Shown here in pieces: positions 8,296 to 18,280 of a DNA stretch of 64,000 nucleotides. Source of the DNA: Sipunculus nudus (taxonomy: Eukaryota > Annelida > Sipuncula > Golfingiida > Sipunculidae). The translations under genes were made by a program, and so were the position numbers. Positions within the stretch are counted from its first letter, which is position 1. Each line of letters opens with the position of its first letter. The stretch lies in contig JAPPUL010000088.1 in the NCBI GenBank assembly GCA_026874595.1, forward strand, positions 186,001-250,000, given 5' to 3'. The notes beneath the pieces are model-generated. The model had not been told where the DNA came from. It saw only the letters and a program-made list of their open reading frames with translations, and did not search any database.

Positions 8296-9165
8296 ATGGA
8301 ATTAAAAGGAGCAATACTAGAGTTATTGAAGGAAGCGTCAACTAGCTTACCTGAAGACGTAGTAGAAGTGATGAAGGGGCTGCAGGCGAAAGAGGAGGCA
8401 GGAGGCAGTGCATATAGCGTAATGGGAGCAATGCTTAAGAACATAGAGCTTGCCAAGCAAGAAGAGCTTCCGATGTGCCAAGACACAGGGATGATATTCC
8501 TAGATATAAAGTATCCGAGTGGACATTCAACATTAAAGATGAGTAAAGAGATAAAGGAAGGGATAAAGGAGGCAACGAGACTAAATTACTTAAGGCCGAA
8601 CACAGTATCGATATTAGAAGGAACAAACCCAGGAGACAATAGTGGTGAGGGGGTGCCGAGTATATATTTCAAGGAATGGGAGAGAGATTATTTTGAGATA
8701 CGCCTAATGCTAAAGGGAGGCGGCAGTGAGAATGTGGGGATACAATATAAGCTACCAGACAGTGGTCTGAAGGCGGGCCGAGATTTAGAAGGAGTTAAAC
8801 GCTGTGTATTAGATGGGGTATTTGGGGCACAAGGGCTTGGGTGCGCGCCTGGGATATTGGGGATAGGGATAGGAGGGGACAGAGGGAGTTCATATTATCT
8901 TTCAAAGGTGCAGTTATTCAGGAAGTTGTATGATAAGAATCCGGATAAAAGGTTATCCAAACTTGAAGATGAAATATTAGAGTCCGCAAACAAGCTAGGG
9001 ATAGGACCGATGGGCTTTGGAGGGATGTCAACACTTTTGGGAGTAAAGGTGGGAACATATTATAGACATCCGGCAACATACTATGTAACAATAACCTACC
9101 TATGCTGGTCAGCCCGCCGAAAGATAATGATACTAAGAGAAGACGGAGGATATGAAATTGATTAA
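8296..9165 (+). CDS. fumA: Fumarate hydratase class I, alpha subunit
   Basis: A 289-residue protein equal to the N-terminal Fe-S half of class I fumarases, found as a separate subunit in many anaerobes and archaea. The three cluster cysteines are visible: C61 in MCQDTG, C183 in LGCAPG and C270 in YLCWSARR. It hydrates fumarate to malate with the beta subunit. The ATG at 8296 has GGGAGG just upstream. It overlaps the beta-subunit gene by 14 nt. L(+)-tartrate dehydratase is a family alternative that cannot be separated by eye. Confidence 0.93.
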   Translation: MELKGAILELLKEASTSLPEDVVEVMKGLQAKEEAGGSAYSVMGAMLKNIELAKQEELPMCQDTGMIFLDIKYPSGHSTLKMSKEIKEGIKEATRLNYLRPNTVSILEGTNPGDNSGEGVPSIYFKEWERDYFEIRLMLKGGGSENVGIQYKLPDSGLKAGRDLEGVKRCVLDGVFGAQGLGCAPGILGIGIGGDRGSSYYLSKVQLFRKLYDKNPDKRLSKLEDEILESANKLGIGPMGFGGMSTLLGVKVGTYYRHPATYYVTITYLCWSARRKIMILREDGGYEID

Positions 9166-9763
9166 GCTAAAAACACCGATATCAGAAGAAGAGATAAAGA
9201 GACTTAAGGTGGGCGATGAGATATTACTTAGCGGCGTTTTGGTAACAGCCCGAGACATAGCCCATAAATATATAATAGAGAAGTTTGTAAAAAGAGGAGG
9301 GGATAAAAAGGATAGAGAACTTGATAAGAAGTTGTTGAAGCACTTGAAAGAAGGTGTAATATACCATTGTGGACCTGTGGTAAAGGAGGAGGGGGGCAAA
9401 TACATATTTCTGGCATCAGGCCCAACAACGAGCATAAGAGAGGAACCGTATCAAGCAGATGTAATAAAGCATTATAATCTACGAGGGGTTTTAGGGAAGG
9501 GAGGGATGGGAGAGAAGACACTAAAAGCATGTGAGGCTAACAATGCAGTATACTTTCATGCAGTAGGAGGGGCAGCAGTCCTGATAGCGAAACAAGTAAA
9601 AGAAGTAATTGATGTAGAGAAGCTTGAATTTGGTACACCGGAAGCATTTTGGGTGATACGGGTAGAAGAGTTACCATGCGTAGTAACGATGGATACTCAT
9701 GGGTCTTCATTGCACAAAGAAATCAAAGAAAGGTCAAAAGCGGTGCTTGACGAGTTATTATAA
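9152..9763 (+). CDS. fumB: Fumarate hydratase class I, beta subunit
   Basis: A 203-residue C-terminal-type subunit. It has TPISEEEIKRLKVGDEILLSG near the start, ASGPTTSIREEPY (residues 89-101), and a GKGGMGEKTLKAC loop (residues 115-127). Those are the hallmarks of the class I fumarase beta domain that completes the active site with the alpha subunit. It overlaps the alpha gene by 14 nt, implying coupled translation. A tartrate dehydratase role is possible but less likely without tartrate genes nearby. Confidence 0.92.
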   Translation: MKLIKLKTPISEEEIKRLKVGDEILLSGVLVTARDIAHKYIIEKFVKRGGDKKDRELDKKLLKHLKEGVIYHCGPVVKEEGGKYIFLASGPTTSIREEPYQADVIKHYNLRGVLGKGGMGEKTLKACEANNAVYFHAVGGAAVLIAKQVKEVIDVEKLEFGTPEAFWVIRVEELPCVVTMDTHGSSLHKEIKERSKAVLDELL

Positions 9764-9802
9764 AAAGACAAAACATGTTATACAGAAGAGGAGGCAGTGA
9801 TA

Positions 9803-9860
9803 GAGGGGTTTTAAAAAGAGGGGTTTTAAAAAGAGGGGTTTTAAAAAGAGGGGTTTTAAG
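9803..9860. repeat. Tandem repeat, four copies of a 15-bp unit
   Basis: GAGGGGTTTTAAAAA is repeated at 9803, 9818 and 9833, with a shortened fourth copy at 9848. It lies in the 182-bp gap between the fumarase operon and aspS. Confidence 0.95.
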
Positions 9861-9945
9861 ATAGAATAGAAAATAAGTGCAAATAGCAAGGCATGAAATA
9901 TTTTAAATAATAAAAGAGTTAAGTAAAGGAGGGAGTTAAAAGTCG

Positions 9946-11817
9946 ATGGAAATAAAGCAAGCCGGCAAGGCAGGGGCAAAAGACATAGGCAAACGAATAA
10001 AGGTGCGAGGCTGGGTGGATGTGGTACGGGATCATGGAGGGTTAATATTTGTAGATTTACGAGACATAACGGGTATATTGCAGATAGTGTTTGATCCAAG
10101 TCGTGGGAGTGGATATGAGGATGCAAAGAGCTTGCGCAGTGAATATGTAATAGAGGTCTATGGGTTATTAGAGAGGCGAGATGCTGGACTTGAAAACAAA
10201 AACATATCGACAGGAGAGCTTGAGCTTGTAGCAGAGGGAATAAAAGTGCTTAACAAAAGTAAAGTGCTACCATTTTCGTTATCAGAAGATGCATTAGTTA
10301 ATGAAGAGCTTAGACTGCGGTATAGATATCTAGATTTACGACGATATAGTATGCGAGAGAATCTGTTGCTGCGAGCGAAAGTGATAAAGCTGATACGAGG
10401 GTATCTAGAAGGCAATAGATTTATAGAGCTAGAAACCCCGATATTAAACAAGTCAACGCCGGAGGGAGCACGCGACTTTCTGGTACCAAGCAGGGTAAGC
10501 CGCGGGAAGTTTTATGCACTACCGCAATCGCCGCAAATATTCAAACAGTTGTTAATGGTAAGTGGATTTGAAAGATATTATCAAATAGTAAAATGCTTTA
10601 GGGATGAGGATTTGCGATCAGATCGCCAACCTGAGTTTACGCAGTTAGATATAGAGATGTCGTTTATAGATAGCGAAGGGATTATAAATCTTATGGACGA
10701 ACTTATAGAATATATATTTAGATTAGGAGTTGGAGTTGAGGTAAAGTTACCGATAAAGAGATTAAGCTATGAGGAGGCGATGTCCCGCTATGGAACGGAT
10801 CGTCCGGACACAAGATATGGATTAGAGCTTAAGGATGTAACAAAACTAGTTAAGGGCAGTAAATTTAAGGTATTTGTGGATGCGTCAAATAAGGAAGGGC
10901 ATATGGTATGTGGAATAAAGGTATCAGGAGGAGGCAAGATATTATCGCGAAAAGCTATAGAGGAGAAGGAGGAGTTTGTAAAAGGGTATGGAGCCAAGGG
11001 TCTTGCATGGATGAAGGTCGAGGAGGGGATGGAGTTAAAGTCTAGTATAACGAAGTTTTTTAATGAAGGAGAGAAGAAGAGTATATCAAGAGCGTTTGAG
11101 GTAGAGGAAGGGGACCTATTATTTTTCGTAGCAGATAAAGCGCAGATAGTGTATGAGTCGCTAGGCAATTTACGAATAGAGCTTGGAAATAGTCTTGGTT
11201 TAAAAGATGAGAAGGCGTATAATTTTGTATGGGTAGAGGAATTCCCGTTATTTAGTTATAGCGAAGAGGAAGGAAGTATTAGTTCCGTGCACCATCCGTT
11301 CACCTTACCGAAGGGAGAGGAAGGCAAAGAGTATATAAAGTCTTTTAAGGGAGAGAGTTATGCTAAAGAGAAGCTATTAAACTTAAAGTCCCTAAGTTAC
11401 GATTTGGTATTAAACGGTGTTGAACTTGGAGGAGGTAGTATAAGAATCCACGAGCGTGAGTTACAAGATAGAGTATTTGAGATATTGGGTTTAGCTGGTA
11501 AGGAGAGCGAGGATAAGTTTGGTTTTTTGTTAAAAGCGCTTGAGTATGGAGCGCCTCCCCATGGGGGTATAGCCTTAGGGCTTGACAGATTAATAATGCT
11601 AATGCGAAGAGCGAATTCGATAAGAGATGTAATAGCGTTTCCCAAGACGCAAAAGGGAGTATGCTTAGTAAGCGAAAGTCCCTCTATTGTAAGAGAAGAA
11701 CAATTAGAAGAGCTTGGTCTTTTGTTGGACGATGCAGGTGGGGGGGTGGATGAGGGAGTAGATGTATCTAAAGGTGTTTTAAAGGATGGGGGGGAAGAGG
11801 TTTTGCAAGGTTTGTAA
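9946..11817 (+). CDS. aspS: Aspartyl-tRNA synthetase
   Basis: A 623-residue bacterial-type class II AspRS. It has an N-terminal OB-fold anticodon domain ([20 protein letters not shown], about 23-42), motif 1 around [20 protein letters not shown], motif 2 [18 protein letters not shown] (about 218-235), a GAD insertion, and motif 3 [14 protein letters not shown] near the end. It charges tRNA-Asp. The last 30 or so residues are an acidic Gly/Val/Asp-rich extension beyond the usual end. I cannot tell whether it is discriminating or also charges tRNA-Asn; no gatCAB is seen here. Confidence 0.96.
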   Translation: MEIKQAGKAGAKDIGKRIKVRGWVDVVRDHGGLIFVDLRDITGILQIVFDPSRGSGYEDAKSLRSEYVIEVYGLLERRDAGLENKNISTGELELVAEGIKVLNKSKVLPFSLSEDALVNEELRLRYRYLDLRRYSMRENLLLRAKVIKLIRGYLEGNRFIELETPILNKSTPEGARDFLVPSRVSRGKFYALPQSPQIFKQLLMVSGFERYYQIVKCFRDEDLRSDRQPEFTQLDIEMSFIDSEGIINLMDELIEYIFRLGVGVEVKLPIKRLSYEEAMSRYGTDRPDTRYGLELKDVTKLVKGSKFKVFVDASNKEGHMVCGIKVSGGGKILSRKAIEEKEEFVKGYGAKGLAWMKVEEGMELKSSITKFFNEGEKKSISRAFEVEEGDLLFFVADKAQIVYESLGNLRIELGNSLGLKDEKAYNFVWVEEFPLFSYSEEEGSISSVHHPFTLPKGEEGKEYIKSFKGESYAKEKLLNLKSLSYDLVLNGVELGGGSIRIHERELQDRVFEILGLAGKESEDKFGFLLKALEYGAPPHGGIALGLDRLIMLMRRANSIRDVIAFPKTQKGVCLVSESPSIVREEQLEELGLLLDDAGGGVDEGVDVSKGVLKDGGEEVLQGL

Positions 11818-11863
11818 TATTATGATAAGATTTATAGCATGAATATTCTAGTATGGATATTAA

Positions 11864-12427
11864 ATGGATATTAATATGAGGGATGGAGCTGAAGGAGAGT
11901 TAGGATATGATGGATATATTAAAAACAGAGTATATATAAAGATATTAGAAACAGTCAGAGAAGAGAAGTATTTTGTAAATTATAGAGGGTATAAAGGACT
12001 TTTAGGAATAGAAGAACATCTAATAGAAATATTTTTGTATATCTTGGAAGGAGTAGGGGTTAAGGGACATGAATTAAGCGTATTATTTAGCGATAATAAG
12101 ATGATAAGGGACCTAAACAAAAGATATCGTGGAAAGGATAAATGTACAGATGTATTATCTTTTGAGGATGTAAAGTTTGAGAGTTTAGATGAGGAGGGAC
12201 TTTTTGGGAGAAAATATTTAGGAGACATGATAATATCGTTAGAGGCAGCAGCAGAGAATATAAAAGGGACAAAACTAAGTGTAGAGGAGGAGGCATGTAA
12301 ACTTATGGTTCACGGGGTATTACATTTATTAGGATATGATCATGAAAGAGGGGCAAGGGAACGCAAAGAAATGGAAAAGATAGAAGTGATGCTATCAAAG
12401 GAGGTAGTAGATAAATATATATGCTAA
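11864..12427 (+). CDS. ybeY: Endoribonuclease YbeY (rRNA maturation factor)
   Basis: A 187-residue protein with the signature zinc site HGVLHLLGYDH (H150, H154, H160) followed by ERGARERKEME. SFEDVKFE/LGDMIISLE segments also match the family. YbeY is a metal-dependent RNase in 16S rRNA 3'-end maturation and ribosome quality control. It is about 30 residues longer at the N-terminus than usual, so a later start is possible; Met5 is one option, and neither has a strong ribosome-binding site. It overlaps the next gene by 7 nt. Confidence 0.93.
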   Translation: MDINMRDGAEGELGYDGYIKNRVYIKILETVREEKYFVNYRGYKGLLGIEEHLIEIFLYILEGVGVKGHELSVLFSDNKMIRDLNKRYRGKDKCTDVLSFEDVKFESLDEEGLFGRKYLGDMIISLEAAAENIKGTKLSVEEEACKLMVHGVLHLLGYDHERGARERKEMEKIEVMLSKEVVDKYIC

Positions 12428-13305
12428 AAGACTTATTCAAGTTTGGGAAGGATAAAGGAGGGAAGAGGGAGGAGAAGGGAGTAGGGGAGGCAGGAGAGAA
12501 AGAGGAGACAAAGGTAAAGGCAAGTGACGGAGGAATAAACACAGAAGCAGAGAGAAGAGTAGCAGAAGATATAAATAAGCGGTTAAAAAGCAGTGTTTCA
12601 ACAATAGTAACAGAGATAATGGTACCACGAATAGACATGACAACAATAGCCCTACACTCAGTTGCGAGTCGTCATGATTTGGTATCGGTAATAAAGGAGA
12701 GTGGGCATTCAAGGATACCGGTATGGGATAAGTCAGTAGATGACATAGTGGGGATATTATATGTTAAGGACTTATTTCATTTGTTGATAGAAGATAAAGT
12801 AGATATGAACTTTGTAAATATCCTAAGGCCAGTATTTTTCATACCGGAGACAACAAATATATTTGTATTGCTAAAGGATTTTCAAAGGAAGAAGGTGCAT
12901 TTAGCGGTGGTGGTGGATGAGTATGGAGGGGTATCGGGAATAGTTGCACTTGAGGATGTATTAGAGGAGATAGTGGGCGAGATACGCGATGAGTATGACG
13001 AAGAGGAAGGAGAATCCATAGAGAAACTTGCAGAGCATGTATATAAGCTAGATCCTCGGACGTCGCTTGAAGAATTCAACATGAAGCTAGGAGTTAGTCT
13101 TAAAGACGATCAATCAGATACGGTAGGAGGGTTCATGTTTGATTTATTTGGGCGTATCCCGAATAAAGGCGAGACAATAACGTACAAATCAAACGACAAA
13201 TGGCTAAAATTTAAGATACTAAGCATAGAAGGAAATAGGATAAAGAAGATAGAGCTTTTAGTAAAGCCTCCTCCTCCTCCTCCCCGCCCAAGTCAAGCCA
13301 AGTAG
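12421..13305 (+). CDS. CorC/TlyC-family CBS-domain protein
   Basis: A 294-residue soluble protein: an acidic/basic N-terminal 50 residues, then VSTIVTEIMVPRIDMTTI, a pair of CBS domains (about 75-195, with VVVDEYGGVSGIVALEDVLEEIVGEI at 163-188), and a C-terminal CorC_HlyC transporter-associated domain. It ends with a run of prolines and PSQAK. Members sense nucleotides and affect Mg/Co transport. The family name includes hemolysin from an old annotation, but nothing here suggests a toxin. It is translationally coupled to ybeY, the usual neighbour in many bacteria. Confidence 0.88.
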   Translation: MLKDLFKFGKDKGGKREEKGVGEAGEKEETKVKASDGGINTEAERRVAEDINKRLKSSVSTIVTEIMVPRIDMTTIALHSVASRHDLVSVIKESGHSRIPVWDKSVDDIVGILYVKDLFHLLIEDKVDMNFVNILRPVFFIPETTNIFVLLKDFQRKKVHLAVVVDEYGGVSGIVALEDVLEEIVGEIRDEYDEEEGESIEKLAEHVYKLDPRTSLEEFNMKLGVSLKDDQSDTVGGFMFDLFGRIPNKGETITYKSNDKWLKFKILSIEGNRIKKIELLVKPPPPPPRPSQAK

Positions 13306-13439
13306 TTAAAAGGTTTAGTAATAAAAGGAGCTTTTATTAAACTTTTATTAAAAGAGAATGAAAATAGTTTAAATAAATATTCATCTAAAAGGAATCTAAA
13401 AGAAATAAAGGAACAAACTAGAGGCAGATGCAATAAAAG

Positions 13440-14240
13440 ATGAAAGAGAAGAAGCTAAAAGGTTTTGTATTAAGGCATCATACATACTTGGGAACAAATA
13501 AGGTAGTAACATTATTTACAGAGACAGGGGGTAAGGAGGTGGTGGTGGTACGTGGCGTACGTAAGGTTGGCAGCTCGCATGTTGGAGCACTTGAGATATT
13601 GAATGAAGTAAATCTATTGGTAAGTAAGGAGCGAGGAGGAGGATTATATGTAGTAAAGGAGAGTGCACTTGAGTCTGTAGCTTACAATTTACGAGAAGAT
13701 TACGATAGTATAAGCAGGTTGTACTACATAGCAGAATATATAAATTCTTTTGTACAGGAGTCGTCATTAGAGGAGGAGAGGTTATATAATTTATTAAAAG
13801 AGACATTAAAGCAAGCGAATAGCAATCCGAATAAATTTTACATACTGATGAGGGCGTTTGAACTTAAAGGTTTGGTAATATTTGGCTTTGTAGGGGGATT
13901 AAAGCATTGCAGTGGATGTGGGATGGTGTTAAAAGGGGGGGGCAAATCTTACTATACGCAAATAAATAAGCTATCTAAGGTAAGGGTATCAAGCAATGCG
14001 GGCTGGATATTTTGCAATGAATGTAGTGTAGGGAGTGATGACAAAGTGCTTAAGGTAATAACCTATAAGACACTACTTGACTTTAGATATATAGAAGATT
14101 ACAAAGAGCTTTTAAAGATAGAATTAGATAAAAAGACAAAGGAAGAACTTGATATAAGTTTTGAGAAGCTAATAGAGTCTGTAATTGGCAGAAGATTTAG
14201 CAGCATGAAGGTATATAAAGAAGGGGATATACTAAGCTAA
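13440..14240 (+). CDS. recO: DNA repair protein RecO
   Basis: A 266-residue protein with the N-terminal OB fold (GFVLRHHTYLGTNKVVTLFTETGGKEVVVVRGVRK, residues 8-42), a helical middle, and a four-cysteine zinc motif (CSGCGMV near 156-162, CNECSV near 191-196). RecO loads RecA onto SSB-coated DNA together with RecR. The size is standard. The start ATG has only a weak purine-rich site upstream. It lies about 110 nt before lepA and may be co-transcribed with it. Confidence 0.92.
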   Translation: MKEKKLKGFVLRHHTYLGTNKVVTLFTETGGKEVVVVRGVRKVGSSHVGALEILNEVNLLVSKERGGGLYVVKESALESVAYNLREDYDSISRLYYIAEYINSFVQESSLEEERLYNLLKETLKQANSNPNKFYILMRAFELKGLVIFGFVGGLKHCSGCGMVLKGGGKSYYTQINKLSKVRVSSNAGWIFCNECSVGSDDKVLKVITYKTLLDFRYIEDYKELLKIELDKKTKEELDISFEKLIESVIGRRFSSMKVYKEGDILS

Positions 14241-14351
14241 GAAGAAGAGAAATAAGGAAAGCCCAAAAGACTAAACAAAAAGACTAAACAGAAGGAGTAA
14301 TTAATTATTAATATAAACGATAAAGCATCTAAATCAGATGATAAAGAGAAG

Positions 14352-16163
14352 ATGAAAGATAAAGAAGAAAGGATACGTAACTTTTCAATTATAGCACATA
14401 TAGACCATGGCAAATCGACATTAGCAGATAGGCTTCTAGAACATACAAATATTTTAAGTGAGCGAGACAGGCAAGATCAGATATTAGATAATATGGATAT
14501 AGAGCGGGAGCGGGGTATAACGATAAAGTCCCAAACGGTTTGTATGGAATATAAAAGCGAAGGACAGACATATAAATTAAACTTAATAGACACGCCGGGG
14601 CACGTAGATTTTGCCTACGAAGTATCCCGAGCACTGCTTGCCTGTGAGGGGGTATTGCTAGTAATAGATGCAAGCCAAGGGGTTGAGGCACAAACGCTTG
14701 CCAATTTGTATATGGCGATGGAATATGATCTTTTGGTAATTCCGATAATAAATAAGATAGACCTGCCAACGGCAAATATAAGTGATGTAAGATTACAAAT
14801 AGAAAAAGAGCTTGGACTTTCTCTTGAGATGGTTGTAGAGATAAGCGCAAAGGAGGGGATTAATATAGATAAGGTGCTAAAGAACATAGTAAAATACTGC
14901 CCTCCGCCCAAAGGACATATAGATAAGGGGGAGTCAAGCAAAGTAAGCAAGGCCTTATTATTTGACGCATATTTCGATTATTTTCGAGGGGTGGTAATGA
15001 GTGTGCGTATATTTGCAGGAGAGTTTAAGGCAGGCGATACAATACTCTTCATGCAAAGTGGTAAAGAGAATAAGGTAGAGGAGGTAGGAATTCATCGTCT
15101 TGGTAATGTTAAAAGAGATAAATTATGTTTTGGGGAGGTAGGATATATAATATCGAACATAAAGACACTAAGCGATACAAAGATAGGCGACACACTAACC
15201 CTAAAAGAAGAACGAGCAAAAGTATCCTTACCTGGGTATAAAGAGATAAAGCCGATGGTATACGCCGGGTTATACCCATTGGACAGTAGCGATTATGAGA
15301 TAATGAAAGATGCAATAGAAAAGCTAAAACTAAACGATGCATCATTAATCTATGAACCGGAGAGTTCCAAGGCGCTTGGATTTGGTTATCGATGTGGCTT
15401 TTTAGGGTTGCTTCATATGGAGATCGTAATTGAACGATTTAATAAGGAATTTAATTTAGGACTTTTGACAACGTCTCCAAGTGTTGAGTATAAGGTAATA
15501 TATACAAATGGAAAAGAGGAGTCGATATCAAACCCGACTCATTTCCCGGACAGACAATATATAACTGCAGTAAAAGAGCCTTATATTCTATCACATATAA
15601 TATGCCCGGAGGAGTATTTAGGCAATATAATAAGTTTATGTCATGAACGGCGAGGGATTCAGAAGAACTTAACTTATGTGGATGGCAAACGTGTTGAGAT
15701 AGAGTTTGAGTTGCCGCTTGCTGAGGTTGTTTATGATTTTCATGATAGGCTAAAGAGTTTGTCTCGCGGCTTTGCTTCATACGATTATAATTTGTTTGGA
15801 TATAAAAGCAGTGACTTAACCCGTGTAGACATTATGATTAATCATAAGAAAGTCGATGCATTCTCGCATATAATACATAAAGACAAAGCGCATGCAAGAG
15901 GACGTACAATAGTAGAAAAGCTTAAAGAAGTAATTCCAAAACAGATGTTTCAAATACCCATACAAGCGGCAATAGGGAGTAATATAATAGCACGTGAGAA
16001 CATAAGGGCCTTAAGAAAAGATGTTACGTCTAAGTGTTATGGAGGCGATATTTCCAGGAAGAGGAAGCTTTTAGAAAAGCAAAAAGAAGGGAAAAAGAAG
16101 ATGAAGCAAATTGGTAATGTTGATATCCCTCAGGATGCTTTTTTATCTGTTTTACGAGTATAA
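14352..16163 (+). CDS. lepA: Elongation factor 4 (LepA)
   Basis: A 603-residue GTPase with all expected parts: RNFSIIAHIDHGKSTLADRLL (P-loop), GITIKSQTV (switch I), DTPGHVDF (G3), NKIDLP (G4), and the LepA C-terminal domain with KAHARGRTIVEKLKEVIPKQMF and CYGGDISRKRKLLEKQKEGKKKMK. It binds ribosomes and can back-translocate. Its 3' end overlaps the convergent gene on the minus strand by 34 nt. Confidence 0.97.
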   Translation: MKDKEERIRNFSIIAHIDHGKSTLADRLLEHTNILSERDRQDQILDNMDIERERGITIKSQTVCMEYKSEGQTYKLNLIDTPGHVDFAYEVSRALLACEGVLLVIDASQGVEAQTLANLYMAMEYDLLVIPIINKIDLPTANISDVRLQIEKELGLSLEMVVEISAKEGINIDKVLKNIVKYCPPPKGHIDKGESSKVSKALLFDAYFDYFRGVVMSVRIFAGEFKAGDTILFMQSGKENKVEEVGIHRLGNVKRDKLCFGEVGYIISNIKTLSDTKIGDTLTLKEERAKVSLPGYKEIKPMVYAGLYPLDSSDYEIMKDAIEKLKLNDASLIYEPESSKALGFGYRCGFLGLLHMEIVIERFNKEFNLGLLTTSPSVEYKVIYTNGKEESISNPTHFPDRQYITAVKEPYILSHIICPEEYLGNIISLCHERRGIQKNLTYVDGKRVEIEFELPLAEVVYDFHDRLKSLSRGFASYDYNLFGYKSSDLTRVDIMINHKKVDAFSHIIHKDKAHARGRTIVEKLKEVIPKQMFQIPIQAAIGSNIIARENIRALRKDVTSKCYGGDISRKRKLLEKQKEGKKKMKQIGNVDIPQDAFLSVLRV

Positions 16164-16912
16164 TATTTGTTTAAGGAAGGGCAATCATCCTGTAGTTCAA
16201 TCAGGCTATCAGCATTTATGTTTATATTTAATTTATAGTTAGATATGTTTATATTAAAATCTCGAACCTCTCCCTTAATTACTGCATGAAAATTTAGGGT
16301 TTTAGGGAGTTTGTATTTTCTTATTTTAATATAACCAATAGAAAGAGTGCCAATAAGCTCATAATCTTTGTACTGAATTACCTTCTGAATATCATAAGTC
16401 CTTTTGGATATATATAAAATGGTATAATTGCCTTTGTGTAATTTCTTCTTTCTTGTCTTTACGGTATAATGCGTTTTAGTTTCCTTGACTATTTTAAATA
16501 GTAATGTGCTTTTTAATTCTTCTATATTAGTATTATTATCCAAGAACCATTTTGCCTCTCGATAAACTTCAAAATACTTTTGAAAGCGTTTAACATAAGG
16601 GTTTTCAACATTCTCAACTAAAACAGTCTCCTCCTCATCACGCAAGAAAAGATATTTAACTTTTATCTTTTTAACATCTTGAATGCAATAAGCTTGTTTA
16701 GGAATCTTTTTTATGCTCTTTAGTATCTTATTACTATCTATATCTGCTATAAAATTAGTTGGATAGTTTTTCCTATATGCTTTTCTAAGACTTAGAAGAA
16801 GCTTCTGGCTTTCTTTACTTTCTTTTATCCCAATCCCTACCTCACCCTCAGCTTTTGTGCTGTAGACAAGTGTCATTATTAGGGTTAGGCAAATTATTAT
16901 AACTAAATGCAA
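16130..16912 (-). CDS. Secreted LolA-like protein of unknown function
   Basis: A 260-residue protein with a hydrophobic signal segment (about 3-16, then TKAEGE). The rest is rich in beta-strand and basic residues. The segment YTILYISKRTYDIQKVIQYK... to ...NISNYKLNININ looks like the LolA/outer-membrane lipoprotein sorting fold (substrate sheet followed by INISN near the end). The start is TTG at 16912 with AAGGAG about 9 nt upstream. It converges on lepA and overlaps its end by 34 nt, with no room for a separate terminator. LolA-like identity is tentative; a carrier or lipoprotein-chaperone role in the periplasm is the simplest guess. Confidence 0.55.
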   Translation of the reverse strand: MHLVIIICLTLIMTLVYSTKAEGEVGIGIKESKESQKLLLSLRKAYRKNYPTNFIADIDSNKILKSIKKIPKQAYCIQDVKKIKVKYLFLRDEEETVLVENVENPYVKRFQKYFEVYREAKWFLDNNTNIEELKSTLLFKIVKETKTHYTVKTRKKKLHKGNYTILYISKRTYDIQKVIQYKDYELIGTLSIGYIKIRKYKLPKTLNFHAVIKGEVRDFNINISNYKLNININADSLIELQDDCPSLNKYYTRKTDKKAS

Positions 16913-16993
16913 TTATGAAATCTCCTTTTTAGCAATCTTTAGTAAAATAATCCTATTTAGCAAGATAATCCTAAAATCTATTTTAGTACATAC

Positions 16994-18265
16994 TCACTCT
17001 ATATTATTAAGTTTACTCTTCTGTTTCGAGGATTCTATTGTTGGGATTGAAAATATATTTATAAAGCCTGTTGCATCACTTTGATTATATACATCATCTT
17101 TCTCAAATGTTGATAAGTCCTTACTGTATAACGAATAAAGTGATTTCCTACCTACTACCATGCAATTGCCCTTATATAATTTAAGGCGTACAGAGCCTGT
17201 TACACTCTTTTGGGTTTGGTCTATGAAACTATCTAATGCTTCCTTTAGCGGATGAAACCAAAGTCCGTTATAGATCATCGTTGCATATTTTAATGACAAC
17301 ATCTCTTTGTAATGAAAACACTCCTTTTCAAGAGTCAAAGCCTCAAGAGCTTTGTGTGCTTCTATAAGTAAAGTGCCACCTGGCGTCTCGTATACTCCTC
17401 GCGATTTCATGCCTATTAGCCTGTTTTCCACTATGTCTATACGTCCTATCCCATTCTCACCTCCAAGCATATTTGCCTTCTCCATAAGCTTTACTGATGA
17501 TAGATTCTGTCCGTCTATGCCTACCGGAATGCCATGTTCAAAATCTATTTCTACATAGGTCGGCTCATCTTTTGCCTCCTCAGGGCTTTTTGATAATACA
17601 TACATATCCTCTTTTGGCTCGTTATAAGGATCTTCTAATTCTCCACCCTCAAAGGATATATGCATCAGGTTTCTATCTGTTGAATAAGGCTTTTTCTTGC
17701 TTGCAATAACTTCTATATTGTGTTTTTTTGCATACTCTATAAGTTCCTCTCGTGATCCTAAGTCCCATTCCCGCCAGGGCGCTATCACCTTTATTCTTGG
17801 GTCTAATGCCTTATAGCTAAGCTCAAAGCGAACTTGGTCATTACCTTTGCCTGTTGCTCCATGAGATACTCCATCTGCCCCCTCCTTATGTGCTATCTCT
17901 ATCTGCCGCTTTGCTATTAAAGGACGCGCTAGTGAAGTTCCAAGCAGGTATTTCCCTTCGTATATTGCGTTTGCTTTTATCGCACGGAATATGTAATCCT
18001 CTACAAATTCCTTCCTCAAATCTTCTATATATGTTTTTATGGCTCCCGTCTTTTGTGCCTTATCCTCAAGTCCTTTAAGCTCCTCATCTTGACCTATGTC
18101 TGCTGCATAGGCTATAACTTCGCAATCATACGTATCCTTAAGCCATCTTAATATGACTGATGTGTCAAGCCCTCCTGAATACGCAAGCACTACCTTATTT
18201 ATTGCTACTTTATGATGTCCTTGCATCTGCTTTATCTCTCCTCGTTTCTCCTCGTTTTTCTTCAC
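16994..18265 (-). CDS. argG: Argininosuccinate synthase
   Basis: A 423-residue protein with the ArgG P-loop VLAYSGGLDTSVILRWL (about 27-43), GATGKGNDQVRFE (residues 138-150), and YSTDRNLMHISFEGG. It makes argininosuccinate from citrulline and aspartate. The longest frame starts at GTG 18265, but an ATG at 18226 (MQGHHKVAINK) sits after GAGGAG and is closer to the family's usual start, so the true protein may be 13 residues shorter. It follows dapL on the same strand after about 15 nt, so an amino-acid biosynthesis pair is likely. Confidence 0.95.
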   Translation of the reverse strand: MKKNEEKRGEIKQMQGHHKVAINKVVLAYSGGLDTSVILRWLKDTYDCEVIAYAADIGQDEELKGLEDKAQKTGAIKTYIEDLRKEFVEDYIFRAIKANAIYEGKYLLGTSLARPLIAKRQIEIAHKEGADGVSHGATGKGNDQVRFELSYKALDPRIKVIAPWREWDLGSREELIEYAKKHNIEVIASKKKPYSTDRNLMHISFEGGELEDPYNEPKEDMYVLSKSPEEAKDEPTYVEIDFEHGIPVGIDGQNLSSVKLMEKANMLGGENGIGRIDIVENRLIGMKSRGVYETPGGTLLIEAHKALEALTLEKECFHYKEMLSLKYATMIYNGLWFHPLKEALDSFIDQTQKSVTGSVRLKLYKGNCMVVGRKSLYSLYSKDLSTFEKDDVYNQSDATGFINIFSIPTIESSKQKSKLNNIE

Positions 18266-18280
18266 AACCTCATTTACAAG

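Noticed and set aside
12421-13305. Hemolysin function for the CorC/TlyC-like protein
   Set aside because: It is a soluble CBS protein of the CorC family; the name is historical and no toxin feature is present.
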